From the NCBI RefSeq assembly GCF_006494365.1, contig NZ_VHIP01000006.1:248001-312000 (forward strand): a DNA stretch of 64,000 nt, read 5' to 3'. Numbering within the stretch: position 1 is the first letter of the stretch; every line of letters begins with the position of its first letter. The notes below the pieces were generated by a model. The model saw only the letters and a list, made by a program, of their open reading frames with translations. It was not told the origin of the DNA and did not search any database. Below, piece after piece: positions 8,572-16,809 of the stretch. The stretch is from Aestuariibacter sp. GS-14. GTDB lineage: Bacteria; Pseudomonadota; Gammaproteobacteria; Enterobacterales; Alteromonadaceae. Position numbers and translations under genes: made by a program.

Positions 8572-9741
8572 TTAAAGCTGATGCTTTTCGCCGTCGTCCG
8601 TGAGACGGTAGAACCGCTCGCCATCTATCAGCAAGCCTTCAGATGACTTTACCGGGAAGCTGGCTCTGTAGTCATCAGGGTGTTTCACGTCGATAGCGAA
8701 TAAGCGATTATTGAACTGACTGTTTACACTGAACTGCAAGGTATGCCCAACCGTAATGCTCTTAGCATCGTAGAATGTCAGAATACGTTCAAATTCATCG
8801 TTCGTCACTTCGCCTCGCAAATACCCTCTGAACCAGGCTGGGCCTGTTTCGGTAGACAGTAAGCTTGCTGTTTTTTCATCGGCCAATCCCGGGTAGTACA
8901 TCTGGCGGTAATGTGCGCGAATTCGCTGATTCATGGCGTTGATATGCCACTGATGTTTAACAACATCAGGATGCAAACCACCATGTACGAAGATATGCCC
9001 ATTGATCATTTCTACGGTATTCTTAGCCGCTAGCCAGCGCCCCCAAAATGCATCGTCAGCAAATAAACCGGCTGTAGACTTACCCACAAAACCCGCGATA
9101 GGGGTATATTTGTCTGCTGCTGATTGCATGTTGCCTTGCAGGTTTTTGATTTCGTGGTTACCTAGTATGTAATGCACCCGACCACCGGCGAGTAGCGCCT
9201 GCTGTTCAAGTTTATAAATAAACCATAGCAACTGCGTAGTGGACTGTCCGCGGTCCACCATATCTCCCACCAGAACCAGGTGCCCTTTGCCAAATTGCCA
9301 GTCGTAGGTTTGGGTTATTACTCCATGGGCCAGCAAAAATTTCCGGAAGGTATGAAAGTTCCCTTCCAGATCCGAGATAGCCAGAATAGGCTCGTCGTCG
9401 TTATAAACCGCCGGTGGCGTATCAGCAGGCTCATTGAGAACAAACGAAAAGGAAGACTCGTCCAATGCAAAAAACACACTGGCAGGTATGGATTCATGTT
9501 TAGCATAATAGTTGGTTTCTACACTAAAGCCTTCTTCGCGCGAACCCCGGATATAGCTCACTGCCATCTGGTTGTTTTCAAAGAACACCAAAGGACCTTC
9601 ACCGCCCACCTTGTACGCCAGTGGCGCATCACCCAAATTAATGGAAGCGTGCTGTGAAATCCCCACACAAATAGCAATTGCAAGCAACACAACTGACACT
9701 AGCAGGAAGTGACCAACGGCGCGAGTGATAGATTTAAACAT
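8572..9741 (-). CDS. Membrane-anchored calcineurin-like metallophosphatase
   Basis: 389 residues from the chosen start. An N-terminal membrane anchor (about 10-30) precedes a PPP-type phosphoesterase domain with ISDLEGN (about 122-128), GDMVDRG (159-165), GNHE (194-197), a later HGG and VGHT. The first motif has Glu where D-x-H is usual, a variant seen in some bacterial members. The start at 9741 overlaps the upstream gene stop by 8 bases, which suggests translational coupling; an in-frame start 12 codons further upstream is possible but overlaps more. It is the third gene of the PadR operon. The catalytic domain probably faces the periplasm. The substrate is unknown. Confidence 0.8.
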   Translation of the reverse strand: MFKSITRAVGHFLLVSVVLLAIAICVGISQHASINLGDAPLAYKVGGEGPLVFFENNQMAVSYIRGSREEGFSVETNYYAKHESIPASVFFALDESSFSFVLNEPADTPPAVYNDDEPILAISDLEGNFHTFRKFLLAHGVITQTYDWQFGKGHLVLVGDMVDRGQSTTQLLWFIYKLEQQALLAGGRVHYILGNHEIKNLQGNMQSAADKYTPIAGFVGKSTAGLFADDAFWGRWLAAKNTVEMINGHIFVHGGLHPDVVKHQWHINAMNQRIRAHYRQMYYPGLADEKTASLLSTETGPAWFRGYLRGEVTNDEFERILTFYDAKSITVGHTLQFSVNSQFNNRLFAIDVKHPDDYRASFPVKSSEGLLIDGERFYRLTDDGEKHQL

Positions 9742-10312
9742 AACGAGGCTCTGATTTAGTCTGGCGAATAAAGCCAAGCACTTTATGTGTAGTGAGCAAA
9801 ATTAAATAGCCCATAATCAGCGCCACAGGCGAAATCCAAAAGCCTCGCAACGAATCAGGTTGCTCAGAAGTAATGGGATGCTGCATCAAACCAATAACAA
9901 CTGAATTACCATCTGCAGAAGACCAGATTGCCACGCCATTGGGCACCAGTAGATTCACAAAGGCCAGCGCAAACAACGCCAAACCGATTCCAAAACCAAA
10001 TACTGCGAGCCCGTAATAAAACATTTTAGACAACCCTTTACGCACACTGGCAATGGCACCGAACCCCTCCGGCGGCGGCGTTCCTGTGCGCAAATGGCTA
10101 ACGTATTGTTCCGCCAGCTCTCTGGGAGGCCCCAAACGCGCCAGGATCTGTGTAATATCAGCAGCCTGACCCGCCATTTCCTGACTATCTATAACATCGA
10201 AAATGTGTGATTCAATTTCCCTGACCACTTCGTTCGCTTCTTCGTCACTGAGTGGCGCAAGGTATCGACTCAGGGATTTCAGGTAAGTTCTGATAGCGTT
10301 GCGTTCAGACAT
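9734..10312 (-). CDS. HAAS-domain (DUF1700-like) membrane protein
   Basis: 192 residues. The N-terminal half (about 1-75) is a helical HAAS-type domain: SDEEANEVVREIESHI, then an aligned helix with LGPPRELAEQYV. Two or more hydrophobic helices follow (about 95-125 and 155-180). Proteins of this kind are typically encoded directly behind a PadR regulator and are thought to relay signals to it or to modulate a partner membrane protein. It sits 17 bases downstream of padR and overlaps the metallophosphatase gene, consistent with one operon. Its molecular role is unknown. Confidence 0.75.
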   Translation of the reverse strand: MSERNAIRTYLKSLSRYLAPLSDEEANEVVREIESHIFDVIDSQEMAGQAADITQILARLGPPRELAEQYVSHLRTGTPPPEGFGAIASVRKGLSKMFYYGLAVFGFGIGLALFALAFVNLLVPNGVAIWSSADGNSVVIGLMQHPITSEQPDSLRGFWISPVALIMGYLILLTTHKVLGFIRQTKSEPRYV

Positions 10313-10329
10313 TTTTCTGGCTCCTTATA

Positions 10330-10683
10330 TTATGATTCACACAAAATACTGTTTAGATCGGCTACCGTGCTTATCCAGCGCTGCTTCAAAAACCCCAGCT
10401 TTTTTGCACCGGCTACGGTAAGTGAATAATATTTTCGTGGACGTTGCTCGCCCTGCTGAATCCAGCTTGCGGCGAGAATGCCTTCTCGCTTTAGCCTGTC
10501 CAGCAGCGGATACAAGGTGCCCTCGGTGATTTGTAGTGTGTCAAATTGCTGAAATTGGTTGAGCAATTCCAAACCATATTTTTGCTTGCCTTCCAGCGCA
10601 GCTAATACGGCCAGCTCTAATGTTCCTTTGCGCAACTGGGCATCCCATTTGGCATGCTGTTGTGATGCATCTTGCAGCTTCAT
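10330..10683 (-). CDS. PadR family transcriptional regulator
   Basis: 117 residues from ATG 10683. The winged-helix PadR core is clear: KGTLELAVLAALE, YGLELLNQF, then ITEGTLYPLLDRLKREG and PRKYYSLTVAGAK. The protein is short, with only a small C-terminal dimerisation helix. I chose this ATG rather than one nine codons upstream because the longer start would place the coding region inside a perfect palindrome that looks like the operator. It heads the operon padR-HAAS protein-metallophosphatase and is probably autoregulated, as is common in the family. Confidence 0.88.
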   Translation of the reverse strand: MKLQDASQQHAKWDAQLRKGTLELAVLAALEGKQKYGLELLNQFQQFDTLQITEGTLYPLLDRLKREGILAASWIQQGEQRPRKYYSLTVAGAKKLGFLKQRWISTVADLNSILCES

Positions 10684-10690
10684 CAATATG

Positions 10691-10729
10691 TATAACCTAA
10701 TACTATGCAATACATAGTATTAGGTTATA
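10691..10729. promoter_or_regulatory. Perfect 17-bp inverted repeat, likely PadR operator
   Basis: Arms 10691-10707 and 10713-10729 are perfectly complementary around a 5-base spacer and end 8 bases before the padR start codon. The core contains ACTATG/CATAGT, and the long symmetric A+T-rich site fits PadR-family operators. It may also overlap the -10 region. Assigned by position and symmetry. Confidence 0.7.
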
Positions 10730-10945
10730 GCAACCACAATACAGTAATCAACTTCATTGTGTTTCAGGATGTGTATTCAATAAGGGGAGAGCAGGTATTC
10801 AGGTAAAACACCGAATGTTGCAACGACTCAACTTGAACGTTGTTTCATACTGAACCGAAGGAACAAAGGTATTTCTGAAGGATGCAGAAAGTGAATGGGC
10901 AGAAGTGCAGCAGCAAACACCGCTGCACTGTAAAGACCGAATAAC

Positions 10946-12490
10946 TTAACGATTCCGCCCGTATTGTTCGTGCGACGACACCCAATCGGAACTGGAAATG
11001 GCTGAGGCCAGCGAAATTTCGCCTGCTAGTGCAACTGCACCAACAATTTCAGCAAACTTCAGCACTTTGTCACGCCCGTAACACCCCATCAGCTCCAGAC
11101 ATTCTTTTTGGGTACCAATGCCGGTACCCCCACCGTAGGTAGCCACAATCAGTGACGGAATAGTTAATGAGATATACAGATCACCGTCATCGGTTAACTC
11201 AGAATACATGATACCCGCGGATGACTCAGACACGTTGGCCACGTCCTGCCCCGTGGCAATAAACATAGCGGTAATACCATTGGGCGAATGCAAACCCGTG
11301 TTATTTACGCCAGACAAAAATGACCCCACCGCAGATACCCGGCCATGATAGTCAATTTGTTTAGGATCAACGCGCATAACCGACAGTAAGTGCTCACGTT
11401 TAATCGTTGCTTCGGCAATAACACGCTTTCCGCGCGTACGCATAATATTAATTTGCGAGGCTTTTTTATCGGTGGCGAAGTTAGACTCAAGGTAGAAGTT
11501 TTCTATTCCCTGATAATGATCCAGAATCCAGCCACAGGCCGCAAACGTCGCTCTGCCAACCATGTTTTGCCCTGCTGCATCACCGGTGCGGTAATTAAAA
11601 CGCAAAAACGCAAACTTGTTCGACAGGAAGCTATCGATATAGGTAAGTTTAGCTACCGAAGAGGTGGCTTCGGCTTCTTCGCGGATTTTGCCAATGTTCT
11701 CATTCACCCATTTCACAAAATCCCGCGCGCCACGCGCGTCGGAAAATACAAAAACCGGAGCGCGTTGCATGGCATCGTCAACAACAGTGGATTTTATGCC
11801 TCCGCTCATGTTCAGCAATTTCATACCCCGGTTGTAAGAAGCCACCAGCGTACCCTCGGTGGTAGCTAACGGTACAAGGAACTCACCTTTTGCATATTCA
11901 CCGTCTATTTTAACCGGCCCTGCCACGCCAATAGGTACTTGGGCTACACCAATAAAGTGCTCGATATTGCCTTTCAGGGTTTGCGGATCAATTGAGTATT
12001 TACCCACATGGTTTATTTTACCGCCGCAATAATCCTCAAAGAACTTTTGGCGCTTGCCAATAATATCCTGACCATAGTCATCATGAGAATCGCGGGGTAT
12101 ATGCCGGTTTGACGTATCCGGCGCTGAAATATTGTCTTCTACCGTGAATTTTAATTTGCCAAATGGCGACGCTTTAAATGCCAGTTCAATTTTATGTTTT
12201 TCCGGGCTCACCGGCAGTTTGACATCCAAAAATACCGTAATCGCCTGTTTTAGAGCGAATGCCACATCGCCCGCCTGATTGAGTTCGTCCATCGACATAA
12301 CCTGCTCAGGCCCCACCTGAAACGTAATGGATTTCGGTGGAATGGCTTTACCATCAATCGAAATACCATCGACCCGGTTTAGCACCGCATCTTTCAAACG
12401 GTTTTTAAGCATAAACTGCAAGCCGTCTTCGGTTTGAGTAAGGCTTCCGTGGGTATACAACTGACGAAGTAGGATACTGGGTATGAACAT
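10946..12490 (-). CDS. Hydroxymethylglutaryl-CoA reductase, class-I-like
   Basis: 514 residues. Interconverts HMG-CoA and mevalonate. The catalytic domain (about 145-514) keeps all the expected residues: Glu212 in ATTEGTLVAS, Asp304 in TGDAAGQNM, Lys342 in ATDKKAS, Asp415 in ATGQDVAN and a C-terminal histidine (507, SSHEQYGR). The motifs and the C-terminal His segment match class I (eukaryotic/archaeal-type) enzymes better than class II. The first 140 residues form a soluble extra domain that I do not recognise; it is not the multi-span membrane domain of animals. No other mevalonate-pathway gene is adjacent. Most gammaproteobacteria make isoprenoids by the MEP route, so its role here is uncertain. 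Confidence 0.88.
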   Translation of the reverse strand: MFIPSILLRQLYTHGSLTQTEDGLQFMLKNRLKDAVLNRVDGISIDGKAIPPKSITFQVGPEQVMSMDELNQAGDVAFALKQAITVFLDVKLPVSPEKHKIELAFKASPFGKLKFTVEDNISAPDTSNRHIPRDSHDDYGQDIIGKRQKFFEDYCGGKINHVGKYSIDPQTLKGNIEHFIGVAQVPIGVAGPVKIDGEYAKGEFLVPLATTEGTLVASYNRGMKLLNMSGGIKSTVVDDAMQRAPVFVFSDARGARDFVKWVNENIGKIREEAEATSSVAKLTYIDSFLSNKFAFLRFNYRTGDAAGQNMVGRATFAACGWILDHYQGIENFYLESNFATDKKASQINIMRTRGKRVIAEATIKREHLLSVMRVDPKQIDYHGRVSAVGSFLSGVNNTGLHSPNGITAMFIATGQDVANVSESSAGIMYSELTDDGDLYISLTIPSLIVATYGGGTGIGTQKECLELMGCYGRDKVLKFAEIVGAVALAGEISLASAISSSDWVSSHEQYGRNR

Positions 12491-12790
12491 AAAAACTTCC
12501 TTGGCGTATTTCTGTTTATCGTTTTTTTAGGTGTCTTCATACAATAGCCAGTGGTTCACAGTTTGTACAAGTGAAATTCGTATTCTTTTGAATAGCGTTG
12601 ATATATCGCAATGCCCGTATTGACGTTATCCGATCGGTAACCAACCAGTACATTTGAGACATCAATGCGAAATTTGGGACATCCAGAAGGTAGGGTCCCC
12701 TCCCCATAACACACCGGCCCTTGCCTGCAAGCAATCTGCCTCTTCCCGGCTTACTGTTAATCAACATTGAATGCAGGGAGCCAAGGCGTT
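12491..12790. other. Divergent promoter region, reductase / exporter operon
   Basis: About 300 bases between divergent genes. It contains two near-identical 12-mers exactly 20 bases apart (see separate entry) and a short GGGAC/GTCCC dyad at 12676-12698. Open frames here are short and have no ribosome site or double-glycine leader, so I see no exported peptide gene. Confidence 0.5.
12652..12683. promoter_or_regulatory. Tandem direct repeat, 20-bp period
   Basis: ATTTGAGACATC (12652-12663) and ATTTGGGACATC (12672-12683) differ at one base and start exactly 20 bp apart, roughly two helical turns. They lie 108-139 bases before the exporter operon start, a usual position for an activator. The binding protein is not known; the LuxR-type protein of the same operon is a candidate. 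Confidence 0.45.
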
Positions 12791-14050
12791 ATGCAAACCA
12801 ACACATTGTTTCGTCATCAGGTATTAAACGCACAGCAACAGCGTATAAAAGGGGAAGTATTATTGCGGCCCAGGCTGTCTTTTATTGCCCTTACCTTATG
12901 TTTGTTTGTGTGGCTGGCGGCAGCAGTGTACTGGCTTACTTCCGGCAATTATACCTATACTCAATCCGTATCAGGCTGGCTGGAACCCCCTTCTGGGGTG
13001 ACCCATGTGTACAGTCCCCAACCAGGGGCTATTGTTGATGAAATACTGGTTACAGAGAACGCCCTGGTAGAAGCGGGTACACCCTTAGTGCGCTTACGGC
13101 GCGACACCATATTCAGTCAAAACTTACATGCAGGAGAGTTGCAGACAGCGGAAATTCAGCGCCAGCTTGAGCGCCTGCAGGCACGCCGCACCCTTACCGC
13201 TCAAAACCACCAGCAACAACTGGCGCAATTAACCGCTTCACTGCGCTCTCTGGCAGCCGACCAGCAACAGCTACAAAGTATGAAAGCGCTCCATGCGAAA
13301 AAACTGGCACTGGCTGCGAAACAAAAGTCGGCTTTAGAAGTGCTGGTTGCGGATGGCCACGCCAGTGAATATCAGCTTAGCGACATTCAAAGTCAGTGGT
13401 TGAATGAACATTATCAACATGAACAGCTCGCCAGAGAACTACTCAAAAATGCCGCCGAACAGCAGTCAGTAAGGTTTAACCTGTCGGCCACCCAACAACA
13501 ACAGGCGCTGGCTGAATTGGATATAGATAATCAGATCAGCGAACAACAAAACCGTTTAAACCAACATTTGAGCACCCAGGATATTCTGGTGGTGGCACCG
13601 GCCAGGGGCAGAGTCTCCCAACTACAAGTGAACACCGGACAAGCAACCCACTCTTCGTTACCACTGTTGTCGTTAATGCCCGAAAATGCCACCGTTGAGG
13701 CGAAACTGTTAATTCCCGTCGCCGCGGCAGGATTCATTGAGCCTGGGCAATCTTTGCAGGTACGTTACGACGCCTTCCCGTATACCCAATTTGGCACGCA
13801 AGAAGCCGTGATCACCCAATTGTCGGCCCACCTGCTATTGCCACAGGAAATTGCGCAAACTCCGTTTCAGGCTGAACAGCCCGTGTATCTGGCCACCGCT
13901 ACATTGTCGAGTCATCATATCCGGTTTGCCAATAATGATATTGCGCTGCGTGCGGGAATGACCTTTGCTGCGGAAATTCAAATTCGCGAACGCAACTTGT
14001 TGCAGTGGTTATTTGAGCCGCTATATGTATTGCATGGAGGTGTGTTATGA
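12791..14050 (+). CDS. HlyD-type periplasmic adaptor of peptide exporter
   Basis: 419 residues from ATG 12791, which is preceded by AGGGAG with 10-base spacing; an ATG 8 codons earlier lacks a ribosome site. A short cytosolic tail, one membrane helix (about 29-50), a biotinyl-lipoyl-like half-motif (PGAIVDEILVTENALV), a long glutamine-rich coiled coil (about 115-260), the second lipoyl half (VVAPARGRVSQL) and a beta-barrel region follow. This is the membrane fusion protein of a type I secretion system. The stop overlaps the next start by 4 bases. No outer-membrane TolC-type gene is adjacent, so it probably uses one encoded elsewhere. Confidence 0.88.
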   Translation: MQTNTLFRHQVLNAQQQRIKGEVLLRPRLSFIALTLCLFVWLAAAVYWLTSGNYTYTQSVSGWLEPPSGVTHVYSPQPGAIVDEILVTENALVEAGTPLVRLRRDTIFSQNLHAGELQTAEIQRQLERLQARRTLTAQNHQQQLAQLTASLRSLAADQQQLQSMKALHAKKLALAAKQKSALEVLVADGHASEYQLSDIQSQWLNEHYQHEQLARELLKNAAEQQSVRFNLSATQQQQALAELDIDNQISEQQNRLNQHLSTQDILVVAPARGRVSQLQVNTGQATHSSLPLLSLMPENATVEAKLLIPVAAAGFIEPGQSLQVRYDAFPYTQFGTQEAVITQLSAHLLLPQEIAQTPFQAEQPVYLATATLSSHHIRFANNDIALRAGMTFAAEIQIRERNLLQWLFEPLYVLHGGVL

Positions 14051-16218
14051 GCGCCTCGTTAAGTCAGCTCACGCCTTCTCTGCAATTGCCATGGCGACGT
14101 AAAGTACCGCAGATTATGCAGGCTCAGCACAGTGAATGCGGCGTTGCCTGCCTGGCAATGATAGCTGCCTACCACGGACTAAAAGTGGATCTACACAAGT
14201 TGCGTGGCGCCGGACTGGTATCGGAACAAGGAGCAAGCCTGAGGCAACTTACCGACTATGCAACGCTGATGTCGCTTAATAGCCGGGCAGTTAAGCTGGA
14301 ACCCGCTCAATTAAATGAACTTACCCTGCCTGCCATTCTGCACTGGGACATGCAGCACTTTGTGGTGCTAAGCCGCGTATCGTCGCGGGCTATTACCATC
14401 AACGATCCGGCTATTGGCGAGAGAAAGCTCAGCTGGGCCGAGTTTGGCGAACACTTCACCGGGATTGCACTTGAGCTCCAGCCTGCAAACTCGTTTGCGA
14501 AAGCCGATGCGCGCAGCAAACTTACCCTGTCGGCACTGTGGGCCAATATTGTTGGGTTAAAACGCTCACTGGCCCTGATGTTTGGCCTCTCGCTTTTACT
14601 TCAGTGTTTTGCATTGGCCAGTCCCTACTACATGCAGTTAATCATTGACGATGTGATTTTAAATCAGGACACCCAACTGCTTAACGTGTTATTCGCTGGC
14701 TTTCTGTTGTTACTGGCGGTAGAAACCATTACCAATTTTGTGCGCCAGAATGTTGGACTGCACCTGGCAAGCCACCTGGCCCAGCAACTGTCGGTCAATG
14801 TGTTTACCCATCTGCTTAAATTGCCCTTCAGCTACTTCGCCAACCGACATATTGGTGATTTGGTTACCCGGTTTGGCACACTGCATGAGATTCGCCGGTT
14901 TATCAGCGAAGGCATTGTCAGCCTGGTACTGGACTCACTTATTGTGGCGTGCACCTTGATACTGATGGCGATTTACAGTGTGAAGCTGATGCTTATCGTA
15001 CTGGGTTTCTCCGTATTGTTTACCTTGCTTCGCATGGCACTGCTTCGCCCTCTGCAACTGTTACAGCAGGAAAAGCAGGTATGTGATGCCAAGGAAAGTA
15101 CGCACTTTATAGAAACCGTGCGCGGTATTCAGTCGGTCCGCATGTTGAGACTTGAAAACTTCCGTTTGCAGGGCTGGCAGCATTTGCTAACCGACAGCCT
15201 GAATCGCGACATTCGCATCAAGCGCTGGGATATGGGGTTTAGTGCCGCACAGCTTTTCCTGTTTGGTCTGGAGAACCTGCTGGTGGTGTATTTTGCCGCG
15301 CAACTGGTGTTAGTACAGGCACTTAGCGTAGGCATGCTGTATGCCTTTATCAGTTACAAAGGGCGCTTCAACAATGCCATTAACACACTGATTTCGCAGT
15401 TGATTCAATGGCGTTTATTGCGGGTTCACCTGGAGCGTTTAGCCGACATTGTGCATACCACAGCTCAGTTGGATAACTTATCTTCACCCGCACAACCCGA
15501 CTCTCAGCCAGCCATTGCCCACAAAGTAGAACTGCGCGATTTCAGTTTTGCTTACAACGGCGGCTCGCCCGTATTAAAACACTTATCACTTACCATTAAT
15601 CCAGGCGAATTGGTGGTGATCACCGGGCATAGCGGCAATGGAAAATCGACCTTGGTGAAGTGCCTTGTAGGGTTGTTTGGCCCTACCAACGGGCAGTTAC
15701 TGATTGACGGTGCCCCGCTGGATAACCGCCACCCGCAACAACGCATTGGTGCAGTGATGCAAGACGACATTTGCCTGTCTGGCACCCTGATTGAAAATAT
15801 CTGTGGCTTTCAACCCGACATCGACATGCATCGCCTGATGCAGTGCTGCCAGCTTGCTTGTCTGCACAGCACCATCATGCAACTTCCCATGCAGTATTAC
15901 AGCTTACTGCACGAAGGCGGCAGCAACCTGAGTGGCGGCCAGCGTCAGCGATTGTACCTGGCCCGAGCGCTCTATCAAAATCCGGCGCTGCTGATCCTGG
16001 ATGAAGCCAGTAGCCACCTGGATATTGAATGCGAACAAACCATTAATGCCAACCTGGCCCGATTACCCATGACCCGCATTGTTATTGCTCATCGCCAGGA
16101 AACTATAGCCATGGCCCAACGACGATTTCACCTACAGGATGGAAGCCTGACCGAGGTACCCGTTAGCTTTCGTACTGATCTACCCCCAAAACCAAGCCAA
16201 GGAGAATACTATGCTTGA
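14047..16218 (+). CDS. C39-peptidase-containing ABC exporter (bacteriocin/colicin V type)
   Basis: 723 residues. The N-terminal C39 peptidase domain has QAQHSECGVAC with catalytic Cys31, His near 104 (MQHFVVL) and Asp near 120 (INDPAIG), so cleavage of double-glycine leaders should be possible. The membrane domain (about 165-440) is followed by the nucleotide-binding domain: Walker A GHSGNGKST (about 528-536), signature LSGGQRQR, Walker B ALLILDEAS and a downstream His (IAHR). The layout matches RaxB/CvaB-type exporters that process and export a small peptide. It is coupled to the adaptor gene upstream and overlaps the LuxR gene downstream. No substrate gene is visible. Confidence 0.92.
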   Translation: MSASLSQLTPSLQLPWRRKVPQIMQAQHSECGVACLAMIAAYHGLKVDLHKLRGAGLVSEQGASLRQLTDYATLMSLNSRAVKLEPAQLNELTLPAILHWDMQHFVVLSRVSSRAITINDPAIGERKLSWAEFGEHFTGIALELQPANSFAKADARSKLTLSALWANIVGLKRSLALMFGLSLLLQCFALASPYYMQLIIDDVILNQDTQLLNVLFAGFLLLLAVETITNFVRQNVGLHLASHLAQQLSVNVFTHLLKLPFSYFANRHIGDLVTRFGTLHEIRRFISEGIVSLVLDSLIVACTLILMAIYSVKLMLIVLGFSVLFTLLRMALLRPLQLLQQEKQVCDAKESTHFIETVRGIQSVRMLRLENFRLQGWQHLLTDSLNRDIRIKRWDMGFSAAQLFLFGLENLLVVYFAAQLVLVQALSVGMLYAFISYKGRFNNAINTLISQLIQWRLLRVHLERLADIVHTTAQLDNLSSPAQPDSQPAIAHKVELRDFSFAYNGGSPVLKHLSLTINPGELVVITGHSGNGKSTLVKCLVGLFGPTNGQLLIDGAPLDNRHPQQRIGAVMQDDICLSGTLIENICGFQPDIDMHRLMQCCQLACLHSTIMQLPMQYYSLLHEGGSNLSGGQRQRLYLARALYQNPALLILDEASSHLDIECEQTINANLARLPMTRIVIAHRQETIAMAQRRFHLQDGSLTEVPVSFRTDLPPKPSQGEYYA

Positions 16219-16450
16219 TCAAGAGTTATTTACTAACGACCAACTCGAAGCACTGTCTAAACGCGAACTGCAGGTTGCCCAAAAAATCATCGAAGGGCTG
16301 CCCAATAAGAGCATTGCGTCTCAGCTGTTCATTAGCGAGCGCACAGTGAAGTTTCACTGCGCAAACATCTACCGAAAGTTATGTATCCGTAATCGCGCAG
16401 CGCTTATGGCCAGGTACTTTCGATTTATTTACGCACAGGCCGCAGCATGA
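16211..16450 (+). CDS. Single-domain LuxR-type (GerE) DNA-binding protein
   Basis: 79 residues, almost entirely a LuxR/GerE helix-turn-helix: LSKRELQVAQKIIEG, then KSIASQLFISERTVKFH and a trailing helix. There is no receiver or ligand-binding domain. The start overlaps the exporter stop by 8 bases and follows AAGGAGA, so it is the third gene of the export operon, ended by a terminator. It most likely controls this operon or its peptide substrate; the target is inferred. Confidence 0.85.
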   Translation: MLDQELFTNDQLEALSKRELQVAQKIIEGLPNKSIASQLFISERTVKFHCANIYRKLCIRNRAALMARYFRFIYAQAAA

Positions 16451-16465
16451 TCCGTAAAGCATTGA

Positions 16466-16494
16466 GGCGATCACCTCGGTGATCGCCGCTTTTC
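16466..16494 (+). terminator. Rho-independent terminator of export operon
   Basis: 10-bp perfect stem (16466-16475 with 16478-16487) followed by GCTTTTCT, 16 bases after the LuxR-type gene. Confidence 0.75.
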
Positions 16495-16573
16495 TAGTTC
16501 ATCTCCCCTTAAACTAATCCAATTCACTGACGCAACGTATAACCAGACAGTTTATCCGTCTGTGGACCCCATT

Positions 16574-16744
16574 ATGTTTGGATTATTTAAAAAAGACCCC
16601 ACCAAAAAAATGCGTGCGCAATACAATGCCCTGCTGGAAAAAGGGATGCATGCCCAGCGCAACGGCGATATGCGCTTATACGCAGAACTAACCGCGCAAG
16701 CAGAGGCTTTGTGGAGCCAGATAGAAATGCTAGAGAAGAAGTAA
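16574..16744 (+). CDS. Small DUF6435-like protein
   Basis: 56 residues beginning MFGLFKKDPTKK, with helices rich in Lys, Glu and Gln. The N-terminal FGLFKKDPTKK motif is shared by short, uncharacterised gammaproteobacterial proteins (DUF6435). An in-frame GTG four codons earlier is less likely because family members start at this methionine. No clear ribosome site precedes either start. No function is known. Confidence 0.65.
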   Translation: MFGLFKKDPTKKMRAQYNALLEKGMHAQRNGDMRLYAELTAQAEALWSQIEMLEKK

Positions 16745-16760
16745 CACTAATTCGCACACA

Positions 16761-16786
16761 TAAAAAAGCGGCCTCCAATGGGCCGC
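16761..16786 (-). terminator. Terminator of hslVU
   Basis: On the minus strand a GCGGCC/GGCCGC stem with a 7-base loop is followed by TTTTTTA, 24 bases beyond the hslU stop. The small plus-strand gene also ends nearby and may share the hairpin. Confidence 0.8.
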
Positions 16787-16809
16787 CATGTACGAGTACA
16801 CGTTTGCGC

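Noticed and set aside
12537-12767. Open frame on the minus strand upstream of the exporter operon, considered as a leader-peptide gene
   Set aside because: No GG-type leader, no ribosome site and a composition unlike real genes; it also crosses the putative direct-repeat operator.
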